From Myxococcus xanthus (GTDB lineage Bacteria > Myxococcota > Myxococcia > Myxococcales > Myxococcaceae): a stretch of DNA of 50,037 bases. The stretch lies in assembly GCF_013116825.1 (NCBI RefSeq), contig NZ_JABFNS010000061.1:1-50037 (forward strand). The letters run 5' to 3'. The notes beneath the pieces were generated by a model. The model searched no databases, was not told the DNA's origin, and saw nothing but the letters and a program-made list of their open reading frames with translations. Positions 42,192 through 50,037 of the stretch are shown here, piece after piece. The position numbers and the translations under genes were made by a program. Position 1 is the stretch's first letter, and each line of letters opens with the position of its first letter.

Positions 42192-43298
42192 ATGCGCACT
42201 GCCCCCGCACGCATGCTGTCGTTCATGGCCGCGCTCGCGGTCCTGCTGTCAGCCACGCCGTCGAGCGCATTCAAGATTCCCCTCAGCGAGGAGTCCTCCC
42301 TCAACGTCGCCATCCTCCTGCAGCCGCAGCTCCAGATTGTCGACGAAGGCGCGCCGTCCGGCGGCCCCAGCTCCGACATGTTCCTGCGGCGCACGCGCCT
42401 GCTCGTCTTCGGAAACATCACCCAGAAGCTGTCGTTCTTCGCCGAGACGGACCAGCCCAACTACGGCAAGAACGGCGACTGGAACGTCGCCTTCTTCATC
42501 CAGGACGCGTTCATCTCCTATGAGGTGGCGGAGAAGGTCTGGATTGACGTGGGCATGCTGCTGCCGCCGCTGACGCGCCATGTCCTCCAGGGCGCCGTCG
42601 CGTTGCAGGCAGTGGACTACCACTCCAGCCTGGTCCGCTGGGCGCCTGGCGTGGGCAAGGTGTGGCGGGACATCGGCGTGCAGGTCCGCGGCTTCGCCGG
42701 CCCCTTGGGATTCCGGGCCGCCATCTTCAATGGCGTCAACGGCAAGACGACGCCGGAGGGCACCGTGCTCAACCCGGACGATTTGCCTCGCGTCACGGCG
42801 ATGGCGCGCTGGAACTTCTTCACGCGCGAGGAGGACCTCTTCTTCCAAGGCATCTACTTCGCCTCCGAGCCGCGCCTGTCGGTGGGCATCGGCGCCGACT
42901 ACCAGCCCCAAGCGGTGGCCACGGAATCCGGTCTCCATGATGCGTTGGGTACGGCCGCGGACGTGTTCCTCGACGTGCCCCTGGCGAACGACCAGGAGTT
43001 CGTCTTCAACGCCACCCTCTTCCACTACCGCCAGGGCCTGGACAACCCGCAGAGCGGCACGGGGTTCTACGCGGAGACGGGCTGGCGCTTCGGCAAGTTC
43101 CAGCCGCTCATCTCCGGCGAGTACTTCAGCGCGCGCGTAGAAGGCCAGGACCTGCTCGCGCTCAAGCCCGGCTTCAACATCTGGTTCCGGAAGCACACGT
43201 TCAACCTCCGGACAGAGGTCGCCGTCTCTTGGACCGGCGACATCTCCCAGGCACGTGCCGCCGTGACAGGCACGAGCCAGCTGCAGCTCTTCTACTGA
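42192..43298 (+). CDS. Outer-membrane porin-like beta-barrel protein
   Basis: The 368-residue product has a signal peptide (residues 1-26, ending SATPSSA) and a mature part of alternating amphipathic strands. It opens with [13 protein letters not shown] and [24 protein letters not shown], the pattern of phosphate-selective (OprP-like) porins, and ends in a terminal aromatic (QLQLFY), as outer-membrane barrels do. It probably lets small anions, plausibly acetate or other carboxylates, through the outer membrane. The ATG at 42192 lies about two bases from the transcription start expected from the sigma-54 element; ATGs at 42213 and 42225 are alternatives. Acs follows 28 bases downstream. Confidence 0.8.
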   Translation: MRTAPARMLSFMAALAVLLSATPSSAFKIPLSEESSLNVAILLQPQLQIVDEGAPSGGPSSDMFLRRTRLLVFGNITQKLSFFAETDQPNYGKNGDWNVAFFIQDAFISYEVAEKVWIDVGMLLPPLTRHVLQGAVALQAVDYHSSLVRWAPGVGKVWRDIGVQVRGFAGPLGFRAAIFNGVNGKTTPEGTVLNPDDLPRVTAMARWNFFTREEDLFFQGIYFASEPRLSVGIGADYQPQAVATESGLHDALGTAADVFLDVPLANDQEFVFNATLFHYRQGLDNPQSGTGFYAETGWRFGKFQPLISGEYFSARVEGQDLLALKPGFNIWFRKHTFNLRTEVAVSWTGDISQARAAVTGTSQLQLFY

Positions 43299-43326
43299 CC
43301 CTCCTCCACTCCCAAGGAAGCCAACG

Positions 43327-45291
43327 ATGGCCCAGACGCAGGACGCGCTCATCCCCACGAAGGACGCCTTCAGCCGCAACGCCCACGTGAAGAGCCTGGA
43401 GGACTACCAGCGCCTCTACCAGCGCAGCATCCAGCAGCCCGAGGCTTTCTGGGGTGAGATGGCCGAACAGCTCACCTGGTTCCACAAGCCAGACGCCATC
43501 ATGAACCTGGACACCGAACAGGTGGACTTCTCCTGGTTCGGCGGCGGCAAGCTCAACGCGGCCTACAACTGCATCGACCGGCACGCGACGGAGCGCCCCG
43601 GCAAGGTCGCCATCATCTGGGCGAAGAACGAGCCGGGCGAGTACGAATCCATCACCTACCGCGACCTCCAGCACCACGTGGGCCGCGTGGCCAACGTGCT
43701 GAAGGCCCACGGCGTGCGCAAGGGCGACCGCGTCTGCATCTACCTGCCCATGGTGCCGGAGCTGGCCTACACCATGCTCGCGTGCGCGCGCATCGGCGCG
43801 GTGCACTCGGTGGTGTTCGCCGGCTTCTCATCGGAGGCCCTGCGCGAGCGGATTCTCGACTCCGGCGCCAAGGTGCTCATCACCGCCAACGAAGGGCCGC
43901 GCGGCCCGAAGTTCGTGCCCACCAAGGCCATCGCGGACGAGGCCGTGGAGGGCCTCTCCCTGGTGGAGTCCATCCTCGTGGTGCGCCGCACGGGCAAGGA
44001 CGTGCCCATGCTCGCCGGCCGCGACTACTGGCTGGACGTGGAGATGGCGAAGCACCGCGGCGTCTGTCCCGCGGAGTGGATGGACTCCGAGGATCCGCTC
44101 TTCATCCTCTACACCTCCGGCTCCACGGGGAAGCCCAAGGGCGTGCTGCACACCACCGGCGGCTACCTCGTCTACGCGGCCACCACGTTCCGCTACGTCT
44201 TCGACATCCAGCCGGAGGACGTCTACTTCTGCGCGGCGGACCTGGGCTGGGTCACCGGACACAGCTACATCCTCTACGGGCCGCTGATGAACGGCACCAC
44301 CACGGTGATGTTCGAGTCCACGCCCACCCACCCGGACGCGGGGCGGCTGTGGCGCGTGGTGGACGACCTGGAGGCCACCATCCTCTACACCGCGCCCACC
44401 GCGCTGCGCTCGCTCATCAAGGAGGGTGACGCGTGGGTGAAGAAGTCCTCGCGCCAGTCGCTGCGCCTCCTGGGCAGCGTGGGCGAGCCCATCAACCCGG
44501 AGGTGTGGCGCTGGTACCACGACGTGGTGGGCGAAGGCCGCTGCCCCGTGGTGGATACGTGGTGGCAGACGGAGACGGGCGGCATCCTGATTGCCCCGTT
44601 GCCGGGGGCCACGCCCACCAAGCCGGGCTCCGCCACCCTGCCCTTCTTCGGCGTGGAGCCGGTGCTGGTGGACGACGAGGGCCGCGTCATCGAAGGCAAC
44701 GGCGTCAGCGGCAACCTGTGTCTGGCGCGCTCGTGGCCGGGCCAGGCCCGTACGCTGTACGGCCACCACCAGCGCTTCAAGGAGACGTACTACGCGCGCT
44801 TCCCCAACCTGTACTTCACCGGTGACGGGTGCCGCCGCGACGAGGACGGGTACTACTGGATTACCGGCCGCGTGGATGACGTGCTCAACGTCTCCGGGCA
44901 CCGCCTGGGCACCGCCGAGGTGGAGAGCGCGCTGGTGGCCCATGAGGCCGTCGCCGAGGCCGCGGTGGTGGGATTCCCACACGACCTCAAGGGCACGGGC
45001 GTGTGCGCGTTCGTCACGGTGAAGCCGGACTGGCAGGAGTCCGCCTCCGAGCAGATGGTGGGCGCGCTCAAGGAGCAGGTTCGGCATGTCATTGGCCCCA
45101 TCGCCACGCCGGACCGGGTGGTGCTGGTCAACGGCCTGCCAAAGACGCGCTCCGGGAAGATTCTGCGCCGCATGCTCCGCAAGATTGCCTCGGGCGAGGT
45201 GGAGAACCTGGGTGACGCCAGCACCCTGGCGGACCCGTCGGTGCTCGATGAACTGCTCGCGAAGGCCACGCCCCCACAGGCGAAGCGCTGA
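43327..45291 (+). CDS. acs: Acetyl-coenzyme A synthetase
   Basis: The 654-residue enzyme matches Acs in length (E. coli 652) and activates acetate with ATP and CoA to acetyl-CoA. Hallmarks are the ATP loop [11 protein letters not shown], the motif WWQTETGG, and the C-terminal [11 protein letters not shown] block, in which K611 is the catalytic lysine known to be inactivated by acetylation. AAGGAAG lies six bases before the ATG. It is second in the operon between the porin and the acetate symporter, consistent with acetate scavenging at low concentrations. Confidence 0.97.
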   Translation: MAQTQDALIPTKDAFSRNAHVKSLEDYQRLYQRSIQQPEAFWGEMAEQLTWFHKPDAIMNLDTEQVDFSWFGGGKLNAAYNCIDRHATERPGKVAIIWAKNEPGEYESITYRDLQHHVGRVANVLKAHGVRKGDRVCIYLPMVPELAYTMLACARIGAVHSVVFAGFSSEALRERILDSGAKVLITANEGPRGPKFVPTKAIADEAVEGLSLVESILVVRRTGKDVPMLAGRDYWLDVEMAKHRGVCPAEWMDSEDPLFILYTSGSTGKPKGVLHTTGGYLVYAATTFRYVFDIQPEDVYFCAADLGWVTGHSYILYGPLMNGTTTVMFESTPTHPDAGRLWRVVDDLEATILYTAPTALRSLIKEGDAWVKKSSRQSLRLLGSVGEPINPEVWRWYHDVVGEGRCPVVDTWWQTETGGILIAPLPGATPTKPGSATLPFFGVEPVLVDDEGRVIEGNGVSGNLCLARSWPGQARTLYGHHQRFKETYYARFPNLYFTGDGCRRDEDGYYWITGRVDDVLNVSGHRLGTAEVESALVAHEAVAEAAVVGFPHDLKGTGVCAFVTVKPDWQESASEQMVGALKEQVRHVIGPIATPDRVVLVNGLPKTRSGKILRRMLRKIASGEVENLGDASTLADPSVLDELLAKATPPQAKR

Positions 45292-45307
45292 CCGGAGGAG
45301 ACATCCC

Positions 45308-45592
45308 ATGTCCATGAATCCGAATGAGGAAGCGCTGGAAGCACTCGCGGCGGCGCGCTGGCGCGTGGCCGGCGTGCTCACCGTGACGACGCTGGTGGCG
45401 TACCTGGGCTTCATCCTGCTGGTGGCGTTCGACAAGCCGCTCATGGGGCAGCAGCTCGTCCCGGGCCTGTCCATTGGCATCCTGCTGGGCGCGCTGGTCA
45501 TCATCGCGGCCTGGGCGCTGACGGGCATCTACATGCTGTGGGCAAACGGGAAGTACGACCGTGCCCTGCACCAACTCCGCGGTGGGAAGTGA
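45308..45592 (+). CDS. yjcH: DUF485 (YjcH-like) small membrane protein
   Basis: This 94-residue protein has two membrane helices ([22 protein letters not shown] and [25 protein letters not shown]) and the short charged ends typical of DUF485. In many bacteria, including the E. coli acs-yjcH-actP operon, it is encoded between Acs and ActP; its role is unknown, perhaps a helper of the symporter. GGAGGAG lies upstream of the ATG, and the actP start follows the stop after seven bases. Confidence 0.9.
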   Translation: MSMNPNEEALEALAAARWRVAGVLTVTTLVAYLGFILLVAFDKPLMGQQLVPGLSIGILLGALVIIAAWALTGIYMLWANGKYDRALHQLRGGK

Positions 45593-45599
45593 GGCAGGC

Positions 45600-47234
45600 A
45601 TGAACCCGGCAGAAACGACGACGCAGCTCGGCCAGCCGAACGCGACGGCCATCCTGTTCTTCCTCCTCTTCGTCGGCGTCACCCTGGCGATTACGTACTG
45701 GGCGGCGCGCAAGACGAAGACGACCTCGGAGTTCTTCGCCGCGGGCGGCGGCGTGAGCGCGGCGCAGAACGGCTTCGCGCTCGCGGGTGACTACATGAGC
45801 GCCGCCAGCTTCCTGGGCATCGCGGGCCTGGTGGCCACGTCCGGCTTCGACGGGCTCATCTACTCCGTGGGCTGGCTGGTGGGCTGGCCGGTGGTGACGT
45901 TCCTCATCGCCGAGCCCCTGCGCAACCTGGGCAAGTACACCTTCGCGGACGTGGTGGCCTACCGGCTGAAGCAGACGCCGGTGCGCCTGTCCGCGGCGGT
46001 GGGCACGCTCACCGTGGTCAGCTTCTACCTGATTGCGCAGATGGTGGGCGCCGGCAACCTCATCCACCTGCTGTTCGGTCTGTCCTACGAGGCGGCGGTC
46101 GTCATCGTGGGCGCGGTGATGATTCTCTACGTGCTCTTCGGCGGGATGATTGCCACCACGTGGGTGCAGATCGTCAAGGCAGTGCTGCTGCTGGCGGGCG
46201 CCACGGGGCTCGCGGGCATGGTGCTGTCCAGGTTCGGCTTCAGCCCGCTGCGGCTCTTCAACGAGGCCGCCACCCAGTACGGCGCGGAGGTGCTGGCACC
46301 TGGGAAGCTGGTGAACAACCCGCTGGAGGCCATCTCCCTGGGCGTGGCGCTGATGTTCGGCACCGCGGGCCTGCCGCACATCCTGATGCGCTTCTACACG
46401 GTGCCGGACGCGAAGGCGGCGCGCAGCAGCGTCTTCTACGCCACGGGGCTCATCGGCTACTTCTACCTGGTGACGTTCATCCTGGGCTTCGGCGCGTCCG
46501 TGCTGGTGGGCCGTCAGGCGATTACCGGCGTGGACAAGGGCGGCAACATGGCGGCGCCCATGCTCGCCGAAGTCGTGGGGGGCACGGGCTTCCTGGGCTT
46601 CATCTCCGCCGTCGCCTTCGCCACGATTCTGGCGGTGGTGGCCGGCCTGACGCTGTCCGGTGCGGCGGCGCTGTCCCACGACTTGTGGTCCAGCGTGGTG
46701 CGCAAGGGCCAGGCCCCCGAGGCGGAGCAGCTCAAGGTGGCCCGGCTGGCCAGCCTCTTCCTGGGCGTCCTGGCCATCATCCTGGGCGTGGTCTTCAAGG
46801 GGCAGAACGTGGCCTTCATGGTGGGGCTGGCCTTCGCCATCGCGGCGAGCGCCAACTTCCCGGCGCTGCTCTTGTCCATGGCCTGGAAGAAGTTCACCAC
46901 GAATGGCGCGGTGGCCAGCATGCTGACGGGCGCCATCAGCTCGGTGCTCTTCATCTTCCTGTCCCCCACGGTGCAGGTGGACCTCCTGGGCAACACGTCC
47001 GCGCTCTTCCCCCTGCGCAACCCGGGCGTCATCACCATTCCCCTGGCCTTCATCGTGGGCGCGGCGGTGTCGCTGCTCTTCCCCGAGCACGAGTCCGCCG
47101 CCCGCTTCGCCGAGGTGAAGCACCGGATGCACGTGGGCGTGCCCCAGCCAGTTCCCGCGGTGGCCGCCGTGGCACCGAAGCCCGCGGAGGGGCCGCCCCG
47201 CCCCGCCGCCACGGGCAGCGAGGCCAAGGCCTGA
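45600..47234 (+). CDS. actP: Cation/acetate symporter ActP
   Basis: The 544-residue transporter (E. coli ActP 549) belongs to the sodium:solute symporter family and has about 13 membrane helices. Typical blocks are [32 protein letters not shown] near the N-terminus and the amphipathic PTVQVDLLG region late in the protein. It takes up acetate with a cation across the inner membrane, feeding Acs. The C-terminal tail is Pro/Ala-rich and cytoplasmic. It is the last clear gene of the sigma-54 operon, and the channel gene starts 43 bases later. Confidence 0.95.
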   Translation: MNPAETTTQLGQPNATAILFFLLFVGVTLAITYWAARKTKTTSEFFAAGGGVSAAQNGFALAGDYMSAASFLGIAGLVATSGFDGLIYSVGWLVGWPVVTFLIAEPLRNLGKYTFADVVAYRLKQTPVRLSAAVGTLTVVSFYLIAQMVGAGNLIHLLFGLSYEAAVVIVGAVMILYVLFGGMIATTWVQIVKAVLLLAGATGLAGMVLSRFGFSPLRLFNEAATQYGAEVLAPGKLVNNPLEAISLGVALMFGTAGLPHILMRFYTVPDAKAARSSVFYATGLIGYFYLVTFILGFGASVLVGRQAITGVDKGGNMAAPMLAEVVGGTGFLGFISAVAFATILAVVAGLTLSGAAALSHDLWSSVVRKGQAPEAEQLKVARLASLFLGVLAIILGVVFKGQNVAFMVGLAFAIAASANFPALLLSMAWKKFTTNGAVASMLTGAISSVLFIFLSPTVQVDLLGNTSALFPLRNPGVITIPLAFIVGAAVSLLFPEHESAARFAEVKHRMHVGVPQPVPAVAAVAPKPAEGPPRPAATGSEAKA

Positions 47235-47265
47235 GGACAGGCATTCCCCTGGGGCACGGGTCGCC

Positions 47266-47271
47266 TACACT
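47266..47271 (+). promoter_or_regulatory. Possible -10 element directly before the K+ channel GTG
   Basis: TACACT ends six bases before the GTG at 47278, with no Shine-Dalgarno between them, so a leaderless transcript separate from the actP operon is possible. No -35 match is seen. Confidence 0.25.
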
Positions 47272-47277
47272 GGGCCC

Positions 47278-48105
<828 letters not shown>

Positions 48106-48253
48106 GTCGCGGTCGCTCGCTTGGTCACCGCACCGGCGGCCGGGCGCTTCCTGGACTGGACGGAGGCGGAACGGACGTCCACTTCCAGCCCATTTCCCTC
48201 ACAGGGTGAAGCTTATCGACGGAGCCCTGGCTCTCGATTCCCTGGAGGCAACC

Positions 48254-48967
48254 ATGCTCTTCCGCCAGCTCTTCGACACGACGTCGTCGACGTACACCTA
48301 TCTGCTTGGTGATGAGGGACGAGGAACGGCGCTCCTCATCGACCCGGTCGCGGAGAAGCTCGACCGGGACCTCACACTGCTGCGGGAGCTTGGCCTCTCC
48401 CTCACCCATGCGCTCGACACGCACGTGCACGCGGACCACGTCACTGCGTCCGGCCTGCTCCGGGCTCGCACGGGCGCCAAGGTGGTGGGCGGCATCGCCG
48501 GGGCACCATGCGCTGACATCCACGTGAAGCATGGCGACACGCTGCGCGCCGGGAACTTCACGCTCCAGGTGCTCGCGACGCCGGGCCACACGGATGACAG
48601 CGTGAGCTACCTGTTGGGAGACCGCGTCTTCACCGGGGATGCCCTGCTCATCCGTGGCAATGGCAGGACAGACTTCCAGAATGGGAACGCCGGCACCTTG
48701 TATGACTCCATCACCCGGGTGTTGTTCGCGCTCCCCGATGAGACGCTCGTGTACCCGGCCCATGACTACAAGGGGCTGACTGTGACGACCATCGGCGAGG
48801 AGAAGCGACACAACCCGCGCGTGGCCGGCCGGAGCCGCGATGGCTTCATCGAGCTCATGAACAAACTGGGCCTGCCGAAGCCCAAGCTCATCGACGTGGC
48901 GGTTCCCGCCAACCGCGCCTGCGGACTAACGGCATCGGTCAGCGCGCGAGCCAGCCTCACACATTGA
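48254..48967 (+). CDS. ETHE1-type persulfide dioxygenase (MBL-fold hydrolase)
   Basis: The 237-residue metallo-beta-lactamase-fold protein has the metal motif HVHADH, a PGHTDDS histidine and the acidic FTGDALL. It also has the ETHE1 signature GRTDFQ, TLYDSITRVLFALPDETLVYPAHDYKG and LPKPKLIDVAVPANRACG. ETHE1 enzymes oxidise glutathione persulfide to sulfite and protect against sulfide; glyoxalase II, a relative, lacks this C-terminal pattern. GGAGG lies five bases before the ATG. No rhodanese or sulfide:quinone reductase gene is adjacent. Confidence 0.88.
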   Translation: MLFRQLFDTTSSTYTYLLGDEGRGTALLIDPVAEKLDRDLTLLRELGLSLTHALDTHVHADHVTASGLLRARTGAKVVGGIAGAPCADIHVKHGDTLRAGNFTLQVLATPGHTDDSVSYLLGDRVFTGDALLIRGNGRTDFQNGNAGTLYDSITRVLFALPDETLVYPAHDYKGLTVTTIGEEKRHNPRVAGRSRDGFIELMNKLGLPKPKLIDVAVPANRACGLTASVSARASLTH

Positions 48968-48997
48968 GGTACAGGGGAGGGAGCGGCACCGGTTCAA

Positions 48998-49065
48998 GGC
49001 TTGCTGTTCGGAAATGTCGGGGGTTTGCCCGCCGCCAATGTCCCGACATTTCCGAACAGCAAGCC
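48998..49065. repeat. Perfect 24-base inverted repeat with 20-base loop
   Basis: The arm at 48998-49021 (GGCTTGCTGTTCGGAAATGT then CGGG) is the exact reverse complement of 49042-49065. The AT-containing core (GTTCGGAAATGTCG) stands out from the GC-rich surroundings. It begins 31 bases after the ETHE1-like stop. No T-tract follows, so it may be a terminator-like hairpin, a protein-binding site, or a small palindromic mobile element of REP/MITE type. Confidence 0.75.
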
Positions 49066-49300
49066 GCCCGTCCGGCCCGGAGCCCGCGCCGGCACGCCAC
49101 GACATCGACTCGCGAGCCTCCGGGAATCTTGGCGCACCCGCCACGTTCCTGGGCCAACCTGTCACGACACGGCAGCGAGCCCCACCCAGACATCACACAC
49201 GCCTGCGACTCCAGGGCAGGTCTGTTGATGCCAAGCGCACAACTCGATGAAACACCCGCCAGAAAGCAGGCCCCCGACGTTCACTCCGCACCACGCTGGG

Positions 49301-49306
49301 TAGGAT
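49301..49306 (+). promoter_or_regulatory. Possible -10 element before the methyltransferase gene
   Basis: TAGGAT ends eight bases before the ATG at 49315 and no Shine-Dalgarno is present, so initiation would fall at most a few bases from the start codon. No -35 match is clear. Confidence 0.25.
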
Positions 49307-49314
49307 GCGGTTCC

Positions 49315-50037
49315 ATGCCTCGCACCGCGCATAGGCCGCTGGAAGTGGATGAGGAGAAGCTCGTCCTTCAATTCCCCAGCCTGGACCGTAAGGCCGTGGG
49401 TGCTTTCTTCACGCCCGCACCGCTGGCGGAACGCACCCTCGCGCTCGCGCTCCAGCACGTGGGCGGAGGCCCCCTCACGGTCGTGGACCCCTCGTGCGGC
49501 GCGGGCGCCTTCCTCACCGCCGCGTCGCGGCTGCGGCCCGGCGTCCGGCTCTGCGGCCTCGAGCTGGACCCCGAGGTCGCCCGCCTCTGCCAGGCCCGCG
49601 TGCCCGAGGCCACCGTGCGCGCGGGAGACGCGCTGCGAGACGGACTGGAGCCCCTGCTCGCCACCACTCCGCCAGACCACCAGGAGCTGTGGGTGGGCAA
49701 CCCGCCCTACAACGGCACCTCCTCCGTGCTGAAGGACCCGCGCACCTACGCGCGGCTGCGCGCCCTGCTCCCACTGGCGCTGATGCCTGGCACCAGCCTG
49801 CGAGACGACTTCGCCTTCTTCCTCCTGGTGGCCGCGCACCGGCTGGCCACCCGCCCCGGCGCGCTCGCCTTCATCATCCCCGCGAGCTTCCTCGACGCCT
49901 TCATGTACGCGCCGCTGCGCCAGTCGCTGCTGGAGACACTCTCCCTGCGCGAGGTGGTGGACCTGGGCCCCGGCGCCTTCGCGGGCACCCAGGTGCGGAC
50001 CTGCATCACCGTGTGGAGCTCCCTCCCGGGCCCCCAC
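49315..50037 (+). CDS. N6-adenine DNA methyltransferase, N-terminal part (cut by window edge)
   Basis: At least 241 residues are visible and the frame is open at the right edge. The order of motifs is that of gamma-class amino-methyltransferases of the TaqI/Eco57I type: AVGAFFTPAPLAERTL (motif X), VVDPSCGAGAFLTAA (motif I, SAM binding), GLELDPEVARL (motif II) and VGNPPYNG (motif IV, catalytic NPPY). The first sequence after the start is not a restriction domain. It could be a stand-alone methylase, the methylase of a restriction-modification system or a type IIG fusion; the missing C-terminus and downstream genes will decide. Target recognition is not visible. Confidence 0.85.
   Translation, partial: MPRTAHRPLEVDEEKLVLQFPSLDRKAVGAFFTPAPLAERTLALALQHVGGGPLTVVDPSCGAGAFLTAASRLRPGVRLCGLELDPEVARLCQARVPEATVRAGDALRDGLEPLLATTPPDHQELWVGNPPYNGTSSVLKDPRTYARLRALLPLALMPGTSLRDDFAFFLLVAAHRLATRPGALAFIIPASFLDAFMYAPLRQSLLETLSLREVVDLGPGAFAGTQVRTCITVWSSLPGPH

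Larger units (their letters stand above)
48968..49314. other. Intergenic region holding a long inverted repeat
   Basis: This 347-base gap lies between the ETHE1-like gene and the methyltransferase gene. It contains the 24-base inverted repeat described separately and no convincing gene. The right part, from 49070, is ordinary GC-rich sequence with a TAGGAT element at 49301-49306 before the methyltransferase start. Confidence 0.45.

Overview
The window looks like chromosomal DNA from a myxobacterium of the Myxococcus/Corallococcus type. Four things point that way: very high GC with strong G/C third positions, a gene of the Myxococcales-restricted TIGR02265 (DUF2378) family, a giant lamin-tail/Ig-like lipoprotein, and many stand-alone sensory and surface genes. 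Nearly all of it is intact, densely packed coding sequence. I saw no tRNA, rRNA, CRISPR array, transposase or prophage module.

Layout, left to right. 1-348: 5' part of a secreted protein on the minus strand, followed by about 790 bases without a convincing gene. 1138-5862: prkA, a YeaH/YhbH (DUF444) gene and spoVR, the conserved kinase/VWA/SpoVR stress-sporulation operon. 6081-7259: M23 endopeptidase. 7307-7891: TIGR02265 protein. 8078-10621: glycogen phosphorylase, overlapped by a broken NTF2-like gene. 11111-12184: a lipase-chaperone-like protein. 12200-14152: M3 metallopeptidase. 14309-19873: 1854-residue Ig-like/FN3/lamin-tail lipoprotein. 20041-20844: 2,4-dienoyl-CoA reductase-type SDR, divergent from a U32 peptidase family gene (20963-23599). 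23618-29143 (minus): tyrA (prephenate dehydrogenase-chorismate mutase), an ECH1-type dienoyl-CoA isomerase and dnaE. 29525-36298: small envelope and metabolic genes, namely a Spy/CpxP-like protein, an M14-type deacylase, a solute-binding protein, a lipoprotein, a WGR protein, an NAD-dependent epimerase and an Eis-type acetyltransferase.

36531-47234 appears to be an acetate/carbon-use locus. A translationally coupled set encodes a small membrane protein, a transporter-fused histidine kinase (CbrA/CrbS-like) and an NtrC-family sigma-54 activator. Next come an internally duplicated membrane protein and an operon of outer-membrane porin, acetyl-CoA synthetase, DUF485 protein and ActP acetate symporter. 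The operon is preceded by a near-perfect sigma-54 -24/-12 element, with tandem GTTACC/GGTAAC palindromes 80-115 bases upstream of the expected transcription start. The simple reading is that the kinase/activator pair senses a carbon source and switches on acetate scavenging through sigma-54.

47278-50037: a voltage-sensor K+ channel ending in a zinc ribbon, an ETHE1-type persulfide dioxygenase, a perfect 24-base inverted repeat in an otherwise empty intergenic region, and the 5' part of an N6-adenine DNA methyltransferase cut by the window edge.

The strongest candidates for follow-up are the sigma-54-controlled acetate locus, the 24-base hairpin next to the methyltransferase, the lipase-chaperone-like protein without a lipase, and the recurring short distance between -10-like elements and start codons, which suggests leaderless transcripts.
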